Translations under genes and position numbers: made by a program
Assembly: GCF_014207355.1 (NCBI RefSeq)
Contig: NZ_JACHEF010000005.1
Location: forward strand, 62,001-126,000
Reading direction: 5' to 3'
From: Mesorhizobium sangaii
GTDB taxonomy: Bacteria; Pseudomonadota; Alphaproteobacteria; Rhizobiales; Rhizobiaceae
Length of the DNA stretch: 64,000 nucleotides
Shown: positions 17,486 through 27,247 of the stretch, in pieces
Position numbering within the stretch: the first letter of the stretch is position 1
How the letters are laid out: every line of letters starts with the position of its first letter
The notes under the pieces: generated by a model
What the model saw: only the letters and a program-made list of their open reading frames with translations
Database searches by the model: none
Told to the model about the DNA's origin: nothing

Positions 17486-18814
17486 TTGTCGCGATTCAGG
17501 AGAAAGATCGGATCGACGGCATTGCTGAACAGTTTCCTGCTCCTTGCCGAAGCGGTCGTCTACTTCAGCGTCATGGTGACGCTTTTCCGCTTCAGGAAAC
17601 GCATCGGCCTCGGCGTCTTCGTCTGCGCGCTCGGCGTCATGCACTTCCTCGAGACCTATCTCGCCAGCGTCTTCTACGTCGCCTTGCCGTTCGGCATGGT
17701 CTCGCCGGGCTCGGCGGTGCTGTTTTCCGGCAAGCTGGTCATGCTCCTGCTGCTCTACATGAAGGAAGATGCCGCCACCGTCCGTCAGCCGATCTATGGT
17801 CTGCTGCTTGGCAATGCGCTGATGATCGGGCTGGTGCTGCTGTTGCGCCTGCATGCCATAGCCCCGCTTCCCGACGGCAGGCTCCCCGACATCGGCTTCA
17901 TCGACGAGATGGGCTGGCTGATGGTGTGGGGCACGACGCTGCTCTTCATCGACGCCATCCTGATCATCCTGCTTTATGAAAAGCTCGGGCGATACCTGCG
18001 CAAGGCACAGTTCGCGCGCATCCTGATTTCGGTCGCCTGCGTGCTCACCTTCGACCAGGCGGGGTTCTTCACCGCGCTGCATTTCGTCGCCGGCGCACCG
18101 ATCGCGGTGTTTTTCGGCGGCTGGTTTGCCAAGATGGTCGCCGCGCTGACCTACAGCACCATGCTCGTGGCCTATCTCAGATGGTTCGAAGAACGCGAGA
18201 TCACGCTGCCGCGCGGACTGACCGACATCTTCGACACGCTGACCTATCGCGAGCGCTACGAAGCGCTGATCGAACACGTCGGCCGTGACGGCCTGACAGG
18301 CCTGCTGCATAAAGGCCGCTTCGACAGCGATGGCGAAGCCGCCGTCCAGGTCAGCCTGCGAACGGCGAAGCCGCTCAGCCTGCTGATCATCGATGTCGAC
18401 CATTTCAAATCGATCAACGACCGTTTCGGCCATGCCGAAGGCGACAAGGTGCTGAAAGCCGTTGCGGCCCTGCTTGGCGAGGCAGCAAGTGCGGAAGACC
18501 AGGTGTTCCGGATCGGCGGCGAGGAATTCGCCATCCTCAGTTCGCGTCCGCACGCGGTCGCCAGGCTGTTCGGCGAGAGCATCCGCTATGCGGTCAAGGC
18601 ATCCGTCAACACCAGCCGCTTCGACCTGACCGTCAGCGCCGGCGTCTCCAGCGTCGGCGAAACGACGCGCTGCCTTGCCGATCTGTTCGCGCTTGCCGAC
18701 CAACGCCTCTACAAGGCCAAGTCGACCGGACGCGATCGCGTCGTCGGCGAGCCGGACGGCCACGAGGCCGACGCCGCCCTTGCATGGACAAAATCCGCGC
18801 AAATCCAGTCCTGA
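17486..18814 (+). CDS. membrane-bound diguanylate cyclase (GGDEF)
   Basis: The 442-residue protein has six or seven N-terminal transmembrane segments (about 12-235) and a C-terminal GGDEF domain (about 265-420). The active-site loop reads RIGGEEF, an allowed catalytic variant, and IIDVDHFKSINDRFGH is the nucleotide/metal region. It should make cyclic di-GMP in response to an unknown membrane signal. No EAL domain is present. The start is uncertain: a TTG at 17486 after GGTGGA is chosen, and another TTG at 17522 is possible. An RxxD inhibitory site is not evident before the signature. Confidence 0.85.
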   Translation: MSRFRRKIGSTALLNSFLLLAEAVVYFSVMVTLFRFRKRIGLGVFVCALGVMHFLETYLASVFYVALPFGMVSPGSAVLFSGKLVMLLLLYMKEDAATVRQPIYGLLLGNALMIGLVLLLRLHAIAPLPDGRLPDIGFIDEMGWLMVWGTTLLFIDAILIILLYEKLGRYLRKAQFARILISVACVLTFDQAGFFTALHFVAGAPIAVFFGGWFAKMVAALTYSTMLVAYLRWFEEREITLPRGLTDIFDTLTYRERYEALIEHVGRDGLTGLLHKGRFDSDGEAAVQVSLRTAKPLSLLIIDVDHFKSINDRFGHAEGDKVLKAVAALLGEAASAEDQVFRIGGEEFAILSSRPHAVARLFGESIRYAVKASVNTSRFDLTVSAGVSSVGETTRCLADLFALADQRLYKAKSTGRDRVVGEPDGHEADAALAWTKSAQIQS

Positions 18815-18817
18815 CGC

Positions 18818-19432
18818 TTACGGCGACTTTTTCTGCCGCCGAATGCCGGCGACCGTGGAGACCGCCATCAGGGCAATCGCCAGCCATTTCAGCGCGGTGA
18901 TGATCGGTCCGGCTTCCATGTCATAGGCGATGAACAGCAGGATGCCCGGCACCAGCAGGCCGCACATGATCAGCACGATGCGGTTGATCTGCCAGGATAC
19001 TTTTGAGGCCAACGCCTCGTCGCCGGGCGCGGCGATCAGCGCCGCACGCACCGCCTTGCTGGCCACCAGCACTGCCGAAAGGCGCATCGAGATCGGCAGG
19101 CCAAGGCCGATGATAAGGAAGGCGCAGGCAGCCAGCAGCAGCGAAAACTTCAGCGCGCTGGTCTCGGCCGGCACAGGAAACAGCATAGTCGCCAGCGGCA
19201 GGAAGACGCCAAAAATGCCGAGCGCAGCAATCGTGATGAACATCACCGCATTGACGATGGTGAACAGCTGGTAGGTGCCGGCGCCGATCGGTTCGGAGAG
19301 CGTCCGCATGCGCGCCCATTCGGCGTCGGCATAGGAAAAACCCGGCCATTCCATGCGCCCGTCGCTGATCGCGACCATGCCCTTGGCCCAGAAGGCCAGC
19401 CGCGCCAGCGCGCTGTTCGTCAAGCCATCCAT
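18818..19432 (-). CDS. hypothetical membrane protein
   Basis: The 204-residue product has four predicted transmembrane helices (about 57-78, 93-115, 146-168 and 173-193) with a polar first 50 residues (RMEWPGFSYADAEW). No family was recognised. It is convergent with the diguanylate cyclase gene, and only three bases separate the two stops, so there is no room for a terminator between them. Function unknown. Confidence 0.65.
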   Translation of the reverse strand: MDGLTNSALARLAFWAKGMVAISDGRMEWPGFSYADAEWARMRTLSEPIGAGTYQLFTIVNAVMFITIAALGIFGVFLPLATMLFPVPAETSALKFSLLLAACAFLIIGLGLPISMRLSAVLVASKAVRAALIAAPGDEALASKVSWQINRIVLIMCGLLVPGILLFIAYDMEAGPIITALKWLAIALMAVSTVAGIRRQKKSP

Positions 19433-19518
19433 TGCGACCCCCGCCCGAATGATGCTGGGCGCAGCATAGCACCAAGACGCGGCAAGGCGACAGTCAGGCG
19501 TCTGCGTTCGGCCAGTGC

Positions 19519-20526
19519 TTACTGGAACCCGATCGCGTCGACGGTGCCGGTCGGGCAGCCGGCCTTGTTGGTCGGCACCGAAGCCAGCAGCAGGTCCTTG
19601 AGCGAGCTGTTGGGGCCGATCGGGCCGGCAAGGCCGAGCGTCAGTTCCCCGATCAGCCGCCTGCCGCTCGACGGATCGATGACGCAGGAGACGCGCACCC
19701 GGTCCCCTGCCCCAGCGCCAAAGGCGCTGTCGAAGGCGCCACGGATCTGGTCGGCCGTCAGCTTACCGCCGATGTTCTTGGCAAATAGATCGCGCACCGG
19801 CGAGCTGTTCACCGCGCGCATCAAATTGAGCGCGTCGGAGAAATAGTCCTGTTGGCTCTTGCCGTAGCAGGTGCCGTGCTTGATCCACTCATGCCGCTCG
19901 AGTTGGGAAGCGGTACCCGGCATCACCTGATCGAGTTCCGTGCGGGTGCTGGCATCCAGATTGACCGGCGGCAGGTCCTTCCAGTGGGCCGGATTGTCAT
20001 TGGCCTTGTCGCTCGCTGTCACCTGGCAATAGAAATTGCCGTTCGGCTGCGGCCACAGCCCGTGCAAGGTGAAATGCGTGGCGTCGAAATCACCGGCGCT
20101 CTGAGCCTTGCATTCGGTCTTGCTCGACTTGGTCTCGCAAAAGGCCGGCTGCCAGCTCAGCGCGAAGACATATTCAGGCTTGCCCGACGCCGCCGGCTTG
20201 CCTTGCCCGCCAGGTGCTGCCGGCACCGTCGCCGCGCTGCTGCCGGAGACATGCCCGCAGCTGACCTTCACCCAGCGGCGCTCCGGATCGGCGCCCGGCA
20301 CCAGGATGAGATAATGCGTCGGTGCATCCTTGTTGCCGGCAAGCAGCTGGTAGCTCTGCCCGGCGTCGGTCGAGACATTGCCGGGATTCTTGCCGTTCTT
20401 GATGGCTTGCGTTGCCGGACAGGCCGAATCGGCAACGAAAGTGCCCTTCATCTTGACATCGGCACGCGCCGCACCGGCCAGCGAGGCCGCCAGCATCGCC
20501 AATCCGAAAACAACACCAATGCGCAT
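19519..20526 (-). CDS. ribonuclease T2 family protein
   Basis: The 335-residue exported enzyme cleaves RNA through a 2',3'-cyclic phosphate. Signal peptide about 1-22. Both catalytic segments are intact: FTLHGLWPQ (His155) and HEWIKHGTC (Glu213, His217). Between the signal and the catalytic domain lies an extra region (about 23-115) with two cysteines and a Gly/Ala/Pro linker, absent from E. coli RNase I. ATG 20526 is used because it opens the signal peptide. Probably periplasmic scavenging of RNA. Confidence 0.88.
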   Translation of the reverse strand: MRIGVVFGLAMLAASLAGAARADVKMKGTFVADSACPATQAIKNGKNPGNVSTDAGQSYQLLAGNKDAPTHYLILVPGADPERRWVKVSCGHVSGSSAATVPAAPGGQGKPAASGKPEYVFALSWQPAFCETKSSKTECKAQSAGDFDATHFTLHGLWPQPNGNFYCQVTASDKANDNPAHWKDLPPVNLDASTRTELDQVMPGTASQLERHEWIKHGTCYGKSQQDYFSDALNLMRAVNSSPVRDLFAKNIGGKLTADQIRGAFDSAFGAGAGDRVRVSCVIDPSSGRRLIGELTLGLAGPIGPNSSLKDLLLASVPTNKAGCPTGTVDAIGFQ

Positions 20527-20714
20527 AGGAATCCCCGGCTGAAGAAGTGGGCGACAGACTGAAGCTGTCTCCATGTCAGAATTGCGATATTTTGCTGGCC
20601 AAACGCAAGAAACATCGTCGCGGAAAAGCAGGCAGGGCGGATTGACGCAAAATCGGTGCCGGCGCAAACAAAGCCGGCGCCACGATGGCGGCCAGAGCCT
20701 GGAGACCGAGCCGC

Positions 20715-21647
20715 ATGTCATTCAGCCAGCAGCGCGTGGTTCGCTCGCCGACGGGTGCCGACCTCAATCTCTTCGTCAGGCAGGCCGATGGCAGGCCGCG
20801 TGCCGTCGTGCAAATCAATCACGGGCTGGCCGAGCACGCCGCGCGCTATGCCCGCTTCGCCGATTTTCTTGGCCCGCGCGGCTACCACGTCTATGTCCAC
20901 GACCATCGCGGCCATGGCGCCACCAAGGCGCCCGATGCGCCGCTCGGCAAATTCGCCGACAGGGATGGCGCCGCCAAGGTGATCGCCGATGTCGGCGCCG
21001 TCCATGATCTCATCGCCCGCGAACAGCCGAACCTGCCGGTCATCCTCTTTGGCCATTCGATGGGTGCATCCGTGGCGCTGAATTTCCTGTTGCGCCATTC
21101 GCCACGCGTTCATGCGGCCGCGATCTGGAACTGCGACTTCTCGCAAGGCCTGCTCGGCCAACTGGCGTTGGGTATTCTTGGCTGGGAACGCATGCGGCTG
21201 GGCTCGGATCTCCCCTCGCGCCTGCTGCCGAAGCTCACCTTCCAGGCGTGGGGCAAGGCAGTGCCCAATCACCACACGCTGTTCGACTGGCTGTCGCGCG
21301 ACGAGGCTGAGGTGGCGAAGTACATTGCCGACCCTCTGTGCGGTTGGGATGCGTCGGTGTCGATGTGGCGCGACGTCGTCGGCATGGCGCTGAATGGCGG
21401 CAGGGACACCGGATTTGCCGACATCAGGCGCGATCTCCCTGTCGGCATCGTCGGTGGCGAGAAGGATCCCGCCTCGGACTACGGCAAAGGGATCACCCAT
21501 CTTGCCAATCGCATGCGCAAGATGGGGTTTTCGAATCTGATTCCAAAGGTTTATGCCGACACCCGCCACGAAAGCCTGAACGAGGTCAACCGCGACATCA
21601 TCATGGACGATTTCGTGGCCTGGGCCGACGGCGTGCTAGGATCATAA
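20715..21647 (+). CDS. alpha/beta hydrolase, monoacylglycerol lipase / lysophospholipase type
   Basis: The 310-residue enzyme shows the serine nucleophile in GHSMGAS (about Ser113), a likely acid in GGEKDPASDYG and the catalytic His in DTRHESLNE. The start NHGLAEHAARY resembles PldB-like serine aminopeptidase S33 hydrolases, which hydrolyse monoacylglycerols or lysophospholipids. No signal peptide, so cytoplasmic. ATG 20715 follows GGAGA; a farther start at 20685 is possible. It is divergent from the RNase T2 gene. Confidence 0.85.
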   Translation: MSFSQQRVVRSPTGADLNLFVRQADGRPRAVVQINHGLAEHAARYARFADFLGPRGYHVYVHDHRGHGATKAPDAPLGKFADRDGAAKVIADVGAVHDLIAREQPNLPVILFGHSMGASVALNFLLRHSPRVHAAAIWNCDFSQGLLGQLALGILGWERMRLGSDLPSRLLPKLTFQAWGKAVPNHHTLFDWLSRDEAEVAKYIADPLCGWDASVSMWRDVVGMALNGGRDTGFADIRRDLPVGIVGGEKDPASDYGKGITHLANRMRKMGFSNLIPKVYADTRHESLNEVNRDIIMDDFVAWADGVLGS

Positions 21648-21762
21648 CCCGGCCAAAGCGGCGCGAATCCATTTCGAACTGGCACCTTGGCCCATTGCAA
21701 GGGCCGTGACAGCCATCGCCGGGCTTGATAGAGGCTCTGCTTTCGATCAACCACGGTGATTT

Positions 21763-22938
21763 ATGGCCGAACCCCCGCTGAAAGGCGTCCGCGTCGTCGA
21801 ACTCGCCCGCATCCTCGCCGGACCCTGGGCCGGGCAATTGCTGGCCGACCTTGGTGCCGATGTCATCAAGGTCGAGAGCCCCGATGGTGGCGACGACACC
21901 CGCAAATGGGGACCGCCCTTCGTCATGGGCAGGGACGGCGAGAACCTGTCAGCCGCATATTACCATTCCTGCAATCGCGGCAAGCGCTCCATCGCCATCG
22001 ACTTCTCGACGCCGGAGGGTGCCGAGACGGTGCGCCGGCTGGTCGCGACGTCGGATGTGCTGATCGAGAACTTCAAGCTCGGCGGCCTCAAGAAATACGG
22101 CCTCGACTACGACAGCCTGAAGACGATCAACCCTCGCCTCGTGTACTGCTCGATCACCGGCTTCGGCCAGGATGGGCCCTACGCGCCGCGCGCCGGCTAC
22201 GATTTCATCATCCAGGCCATGGCCGGCATGATGTCGATCACCGGCGAGGTCGGCCGCGAGCCGCAAAAGGCCGGCGTCGCCATCTCCGACATCTTCACCG
22301 GCCTTTATTCGGTCATCGCCATCCAGGCGGCATTGCGCCATGCCGAACTGACCGGCGACGGCCAGCACATCGACATGGCGCTGTTCGACACCCAGATCTC
22401 GGCGCTCGGCAACCAGAACCTGAACTATCTCGTCTCCGGCAAGTCGCCGGTGCAGATGGGCAACGCGCATATGAACATCGCGCCTTACGAGGTGGTTCCG
22501 GTCAGAGATGGCCACATCATCCTGGCGGTCGGCAATGACGGCCAGTTCGTCAAATTCTGTGCCGCCGTAGGGCTGGACGAACTGCCGTCGAATCCCGACT
22601 TCGCCACCAATCCGGCCCGGGTCGCCAACCGGGTCAAGCTGCGCGAGCACATGATCGAGGCGCTGAAGATCTTTGATCGCGACCCGCTGCTGGCAAAGCT
22701 GGAAGCGGCGAGCGTGCCGGCGAGCCCGATCAACACGATCGGCCAGATGTTTGCCGACCCGCAGACGATCGCCCGCGGAATGCGGCTCGACCTTGACGAC
22801 GGCCATGGCAATCTTCTGCCTTCGGTGCGCGCACCGATGGTGATGTCCGGCACGCCGCTTGTCTATGAGCGCCCCTCGCCGCGCCTTGGCGAGCACACGC
22901 AAGAAATCCTTGCCGAACTGGAGAAGTCTGGACAATGA
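21763..22938 (+). CDS. CaiB/BaiF family CoA-transferase
   Basis: The 391-residue type III CoA-transferase begins LKGVRVVELARILAGPWAGQLLADLGADVIKVE, here the ARxLAGP and LGADVIKVE signatures, and has the conserved aspartate in MALFDTQISALG (about 210). Such enzymes move CoA between carboxylic acids through mixed anhydrides. Its last codons overlap the start of a ThDP enzyme by ATGA. This arrangement mirrors formyl-CoA transferase with oxalyl-CoA decarboxylase, but neither protein looks like the true oxalate enzymes, so the acid is unknown. Confidence 0.9.
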   Translation: MAEPPLKGVRVVELARILAGPWAGQLLADLGADVIKVESPDGGDDTRKWGPPFVMGRDGENLSAAYYHSCNRGKRSIAIDFSTPEGAETVRRLVATSDVLIENFKLGGLKKYGLDYDSLKTINPRLVYCSITGFGQDGPYAPRAGYDFIIQAMAGMMSITGEVGREPQKAGVAISDIFTGLYSVIAIQAALRHAELTGDGQHIDMALFDTQISALGNQNLNYLVSGKSPVQMGNAHMNIAPYEVVPVRDGHIILAVGNDGQFVKFCAAVGLDELPSNPDFATNPARVANRVKLREHMIEALKIFDRDPLLAKLEAASVPASPINTIGQMFADPQTIARGMRLDLDDGHGNLLPSVRAPMVMSGTPLVYERPSPRLGEHTQEILAELEKSGQ

Positions 22939-24584
22939 AGACTGGCGGACAACTGATCGTCGACGCGCTCGAAGCCAACGGCACCGACCGCATCTATTGC
23001 GTGCCTGGCGAATCCTACCTGGCTGTGCTCGACGCGCTGCATGATTCGGCGATCCGCACCATCGTCTGCCGCCAGGAAGGCGGCGCCGCCATGATGGCCG
23101 ATTGCCATGGCCGCCTGACCGGCAAGCCCGGTATCTGCTTCGTCACCCGCGGGCCCGGCGCCACCAATGCGTCCGCCGGCATCCACATTGCCATGCAGGA
23201 TTCTATTCCCGTCATCCTGTTCATCGGCCAGGTCGCCAGCCACGCCAAGGAACGCGAGGCTTTTCAAGAGGTTGATTACAAGCGTTTCTTTGGAGACATC
23301 GCCAAATGGGTGGTCGAGATCGATGATGCCTCGCGCATCCCGGAGTTCGTCACCCGCGCCTTCGCGGTGGCGACATCGGGCCGCCCCGGCCCGGTGGTCA
23401 TCTCGCTGCCGGAAGACATGCTGACCAGTGTTGTCGAAGCGCCCATCGCCTTGCCGCACACACCGGTCGAAACCCGGCCCGGTGAAGCCGAACTCGATGC
23501 GCTGGAGAAATTGCTGGCCAAGGCCAAGCGGCCATTCGTCATCCTCGGCGGCACGCGCTGGGATGCCGAGGCCGTGGCGCAGATGCGCACGATCGCCGAG
23601 GCCTGGTCGCTGCCGGTCGGATGTTCCTTCCGCCGCCAGATGCTGTTCGATCATCTGCATCCGAACTATGCCGGCGATGTCGGCATCGGCATCAATCCGA
23701 AGCTGGCCACGGCGATCAAGCAGGCCGACCTCGTGCTGTTGATCGGCGGCCGCATGGGTGAAATGCCGTCGTCCGACTACACGCTCTTGAAGAGCCCCTA
23801 CCCCGACCAGACACTGGTCCATGTCCATGCCGACGCCGGCGAACTCGGCCGCGTCTACCGGCCGACACTGGCGATCAACGCCTCGCCGTCAGCCTTCGTT
23901 CAAGCCTTCGCCAAGCGCAGGCCGGCCTCCGCACCCGTCTGGGCAGCCGAGACGCCAAAGCTGCATGCCGCCTATCTCGACTGGTCGACGCCGCCCGAAA
24001 GCGGCCCGGGCCCAGTCCAGATGGGGCCGATCATGAATTATCTTGAAAAGGTGTTGCCCGACGACGCCATCCTCACCAACGGTGCCGGCAATTACGCCAC
24101 CTGGGTGCATCGCTTCCACCGGTCCCGCCGTTTCGCCACGCAGGCAGCCCCGACGTCAGGCTCGATGGGCTATGGCACCCCTGCCGCAGTCGCTGCCAAA
24201 GGGCTGTTCCCGGATCGCATGGTGGTTGCCTTTGCCGGCGACGGCTGCTTCCTGATGAACGGGCAGGAGTTCGCCACCGCCGTCCAGTATGACCTGCCGA
24301 TCATCGTCGTCGTCGTCAACAATGGTATCTACGGCACCATACGCATGCATCAGGAGCGCGAGTATCCCGGCCGAGTCGTTGCCACGGATCTCAAGAATCC
24401 CGACTTTGCGGCCTTGGCCCGTGCCTATGGCGGCCATGGCGAGACGGTGGAGAAGACCACGGATTTCGCTTCCGCCTTCGAGCGTGCCCGCGCCAGCGGC
24501 AAGCCGGCTATCGTCGAGATCAGGCTTGACCCCGAGGCGATCACGCCGACCCGGACGATGACCCAGATCCGCGACAAGGCCTGA
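22935..24584 (+). CDS. thiamine-diphosphate-binding enzyme (acetolactate synthase-like)
   Basis: The 549-residue enzyme has the usual Pyr, central and PP domains. Seen: the activating glutamate in IVCRQEGGAAMMAD (about Glu51), RGPGATNA, and the ThDP/Mg motif beginning GDGCFLMN and ending VVNNGIYGT (about 436-463). The motif GDGxxxxN is intact. Family members decarboxylate 2-keto acids or acyl-CoA derivatives. Coupled translation with a CoA-transferase suggests a CoA thioester substrate made by its partner, or a shared degradation route. It differs from IlvB by lacking a regulatory subunit gene nearby. Confidence 0.88.
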   Translation: MKTGGQLIVDALEANGTDRIYCVPGESYLAVLDALHDSAIRTIVCRQEGGAAMMADCHGRLTGKPGICFVTRGPGATNASAGIHIAMQDSIPVILFIGQVASHAKEREAFQEVDYKRFFGDIAKWVVEIDDASRIPEFVTRAFAVATSGRPGPVVISLPEDMLTSVVEAPIALPHTPVETRPGEAELDALEKLLAKAKRPFVILGGTRWDAEAVAQMRTIAEAWSLPVGCSFRRQMLFDHLHPNYAGDVGIGINPKLATAIKQADLVLLIGGRMGEMPSSDYTLLKSPYPDQTLVHVHADAGELGRVYRPTLAINASPSAFVQAFAKRRPASAPVWAAETPKLHAAYLDWSTPPESGPGPVQMGPIMNYLEKVLPDDAILTNGAGNYATWVHRFHRSRRFATQAAPTSGSMGYGTPAAVAAKGLFPDRMVVAFAGDGCFLMNGQEFATAVQYDLPIIVVVVNNGIYGTIRMHQEREYPGRVVATDLKNPDFAALARAYGGHGETVEKTTDFASAFERARASGKPAIVEIRLDPEAITPTRTMTQIRDKA

Positions 24585-24689
24585 GCGCCAACGGCATAGG
24601 TCCAATAGCTTCGCGCCCCCTCCATCCTGCCGGACAGAGGGGGACGCTGTCCCACTAACTTCGGGATGAGTCACCGCAGGGCGACGACC

Positions 24690-25130
24690 CTACTTCGCCT
24701 TTTCGATCTGGCCGCGGATCTCGCCGTCCTTGTTGGCGGCGGTGTGGACGTTGACGTAATATTTTCCGGCCTCGAGATCAGCGGCCTGGGCATCGGTCAG
24801 CGTCTCCGATCCCTTGATCGGGCTCTTGAGCTTTTTGAACGGAATGACGGGTCCAGCGTTTTCACCCATCGCCGCCGGGCCGTGAATATGCGCGGCCGTC
24901 GCTGGCCCGCTAAGACCGGAATATTTGACGTTCCAGCTAAGCTTCTTCTTGGCCGTATCGAACGTGAGAGTGGCCGTGCCCTTGCCCTTCGTGGTGACGG
25001 GCGGGCTCTGCTGGCCGCCATCGAGCGTCGCAGTGAACTTTTCCATGTCGGCCAAGGCCGGCGAGACAAGGAAGATAGAAACAGTGACGGCAAGTGCCGA
25101 AACGATCGGCGAAAAGGACTTCATGCGCAT
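24690..25130 (-). CDS. exported CHRD domain protein
   Basis: The 146-residue product has a signal peptide (about 1-26, ending SPALA) and one CHRD domain (about 28-144): FTATLDGGQQSPPV, AAHIHGPA and the terminal GEIRGQI are its landmarks. CHRD domains, named after chordin, occur in many secreted bacterial proteins of unknown role. The start at 25130 follows GGAGG by 8 bases; an ATG two codons later is also possible. Confidence 0.85.
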   Translation of the reverse strand: MRMKSFSPIVSALAVTVSIFLVSPALADMEKFTATLDGGQQSPPVTTKGKGTATLTFDTAKKKLSWNVKYSGLSGPATAAHIHGPAAMGENAGPVIPFKKLKSPIKGSETLTDAQAADLEAGKYYVNVHTAANKDGEIRGQIEKAK

Positions 25131-25299
25131 TTTAGAAACCTCCGTTGGATGCAACACCCTGCGGCCCCCCAGCGCATGGATACATCAACACAACGATCTG
25201 CCGGCCAAAAGTATCCCGGGCGCACGCATATGTGATGACCGATGAAAAGAGAGGCGGTTGCCCGCCCCTCCTGGGATTATCCAATCTCAAAGGCGCGAC

Positions 25300-25327
25300 G
25301 GCGCCTCCGCCTCGCTGCCGAGGCGCC
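25300..25327 (-). terminator. GC-rich hairpin after the Cys/Met PLP enzyme gene
   Basis: GGCGCCTC and GAGGCGCC form an 8-bp stem around a 12-base loop, 10 bases beyond the stop of the minus-strand PLP enzyme gene. On the minus strand it is followed only by a weak CCTTT, so this may be a poor terminator. Confidence 0.35.
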
Positions 25328-25337
25328 CCGGAGGCGG

Positions 25338-26621
25338 TCAGACCGCTGCCAGCGCCTGCGTCAGGTCGGCGATCAGATCGTCCGGATGCTCGACACCGAT
25401 CGACAACCTGACCGTGGTCTCCAGCACGCCGATGCGTTGGCGCACGTCGAAGGGAATGCCCGAATGGGTCATGGCCGCGGGGTGGCTGGCCAGCGATTCC
25501 GTTCCGCCGAGGCTCACCGCCAGCTTGAAGATCTGCAGGCCGTTGAGAAAGGCGAAAGCCGCTTTCTGTCCGCCGCGTATGTCGAAGGAAAAGGTCGAGC
25601 CGGCGCCACTGCACTGCGCCCTATAGGCACGGCCCGCCGGGGTGTCCTCGCCCAGGAACGGCAGGTAATGCACCTTCTCGACCTTGGCATGATCGCGCAG
25701 GAATTCGGCGACCAGGCGCGCATTGTCGTTCGCCCGCTCCATGCGGATTGACAACGTCTCCAGCGAACGGCCAAGCATCCAGCACGAATGCGGGTCGAGC
25801 TGCGTGCCGATCGCGCCGCGCAGCGCCTTGATCGGCTTGGTGACGGCCTTGCTGCCCATTGCGGCGCCTGCGATCAGGTCGGAATGGCCGCCGACATATT
25901 TGGTCAGCGAATAGACGGACACATCGGCGCCGTGTTCGATGGGCCTCTGGAACACCGGTCCGAGCAGCGTGTTGTCGCAGACGACAATCGGCGCCGACCC
26001 CTGGCTCGCGCCGGTCTCGTCAGCGATCTTCCGCATCAGCGCGATGTCGACCAGGCTGTTAGTGGGATTTGACGGCGTCTCGATCAGGATGACCGAGACA
26101 CGGCCCTTCGCGACTGCAGCGTCGGCAGCCGCGCGCACCGCCGTCTCGTCGACGCCATCGGCGAAGCCGACAGCACCGATACCGAAGCCGGAAAGCGTGC
26201 GCGTCAAAAGTGTCTCGGTGCCGCCATAGAGCGGCTGCGAATGCAGGATGACGTCGCCCGGACGGGCATAGGCGAGAAGTGTCGTCGCGATCGCCGACAT
26301 GCCTGACGAAAACAGGATGCAGGCATCCGTCCCCTCATAGATCGCGAGCCGGTCCTCGACGATCTCGCTGTTGGGATGGTTGAAGCGCGAATAGACCAGA
26401 CCGGACGTCGTGCCGCTCGGTGGCTCCTTGCGGCCGGACGTGTAGTCGAAGAAGTCGCGTCCCTCTTCCGCCGACTTGAACACGAATGTCGAGGTCAGGA
26501 ACACGGGTGGCTTGACCGCGCCCTCCGAAAGCTGCGGATCGAAGCCATAGCTCAGCATCAGCGTCTCCGGGTGGAGCTTGTGATTGCCGATATGGGTTTT
26601 CGACGGGCGTGGCGCGGGCAT
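25338..26621 (-). CDS. cystathionine gamma-synthase / methionine gamma-lyase family PLP enzyme
   Basis: The 427-residue enzyme belongs to the Cys/Met-metabolism PLP family. The PLP lysine is in [14 protein letters not shown] (about Lys225); [18 protein letters not shown] and CDNTLLGP are further landmarks. An insert near residue 60 ([13 protein letters not shown]) distinguishes this subgroup, which is usually annotated as cystathionine gamma-synthase family without a proven substrate. ATG 26621 follows AGGAAAAAGCC. It is divergent from an Lrp-type regulator, whose leader overlaps this region, suggesting amino-acid-responsive control. Confidence 0.85.
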   Translation of the reverse strand: MPAPRPSKTHIGNHKLHPETLMLSYGFDPQLSEGAVKPPVFLTSTFVFKSAEEGRDFFDYTSGRKEPPSGTTSGLVYSRFNHPNSEIVEDRLAIYEGTDACILFSSGMSAIATTLLAYARPGDVILHSQPLYGGTETLLTRTLSGFGIGAVGFADGVDETAVRAAADAAVAKGRVSVILIETPSNPTNSLVDIALMRKIADETGASQGSAPIVVCDNTLLGPVFQRPIEHGADVSVYSLTKYVGGHSDLIAGAAMGSKAVTKPIKALRGAIGTQLDPHSCWMLGRSLETLSIRMERANDNARLVAEFLRDHAKVEKVHYLPFLGEDTPAGRAYRAQCSGAGSTFSFDIRGGQKAAFAFLNGLQIFKLAVSLGGTESLASHPAAMTHSGIPFDVRQRIGVLETTVRLSIGVEHPDDLIADLTQALAAV

Positions 26622-26745
26622 GGCTTTTTCCTGCTTCTTCGAGGAATGTCGCACGGCAATTTATGCGATCCCGATCGCGCAGTCCTTGCTATTTTTGCGC
26701 GCGCATGGCTGCATCCTCGCAACAAATTGCCTGGAGAGGCCGAAA

Positions 26746-27204
26746 GTGCAGCAAAAGATAGCCGATGATTTCGATCGCAGAATTCTGCAAGAACTGCAGG
26801 CCGACGCCCGCATCACCAACAACGAGCTTGCCGAGCGGATCGGCCTGTCGCCGTCGCCTTGCCTGAGGCGGGTGCGGCGGCTGGAGGAGACCGGCGTCAT
26901 CAGAGGCTACACCACGCTGGTCGATCCGGCCGCCTTCGGCAGGAGCATGGTCGCCATCGCCACAGTCCGGCTCAGCCGTCAGAACGAGGACGAGATCGTC
27001 ATGTTCGAAGACGCGATCCGCGGCTGGGAAGAGGTGCTGGAATGCCACCTCGTCACCGGTTCGCGCGACTATGTGCTGAAGGTGGTGACAGGCTGCCTCG
27101 AACAGTACGAGCGCTTCATCAAGGAAAAGATCGCGCGGCTTAAATGCGTCGCCTCGATCGAGACCAGCTTCGTCATGAACACCATAAAGGAACGGCGCCT
27201 CTGA
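26746..27204 (+). CDS. Lrp/AsnC family transcriptional regulator
   Basis: The 152-residue regulator has an N-terminal helix-turn-helix (about 8-55; ITNNELAERIGLSPSPCLRRVRRL) and a C-terminal RAM ligand domain (about 70-145; HLVTGSRDYVLKV). GTG 26746 follows GGAGAGG by 6 bases and gives the family's normal length; earlier in-frame starts would read back into the divergent PLP enzyme gene. It likely senses an amino acid and controls that gene and itself. A strong terminator overlaps its stop codon. Confidence 0.88.
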   Translation: MQQKIADDFDRRILQELQADARITNNELAERIGLSPSPCLRRVRRLEETGVIRGYTTLVDPAAFGRSMVAIATVRLSRQNEDEIVMFEDAIRGWEEVLECHLVTGSRDYVLKVVTGCLEQYERFIKEKIARLKCVASIETSFVMNTIKERRL

Positions 27205-27219
27205 CAGAGGCGCCGTTTT
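27191..27219 (+). terminator. intrinsic terminator of the Lrp-type gene
   Basis: AACGGCGCCTCT and AGAGGCGCCGTT form a perfect 12-bp stem around a 3-base loop, followed by TT. The left arm contains the last codons of the gene and the stop lies in the loop. Confidence 0.8.
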
Positions 27220-27247
27220 CTCAATATCAAGATGTTGCCGGCTAGGC

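Noticed and set aside
24616-24653. CCCCCTC ... GAGGGGG hairpin, possibly a further copy of the 57-bp repeat
   Set aside because: It shares only short runs with the repeat pair and lacks the GACCTCCGCTTC core, so it is probably a chance GC-rich hairpin.
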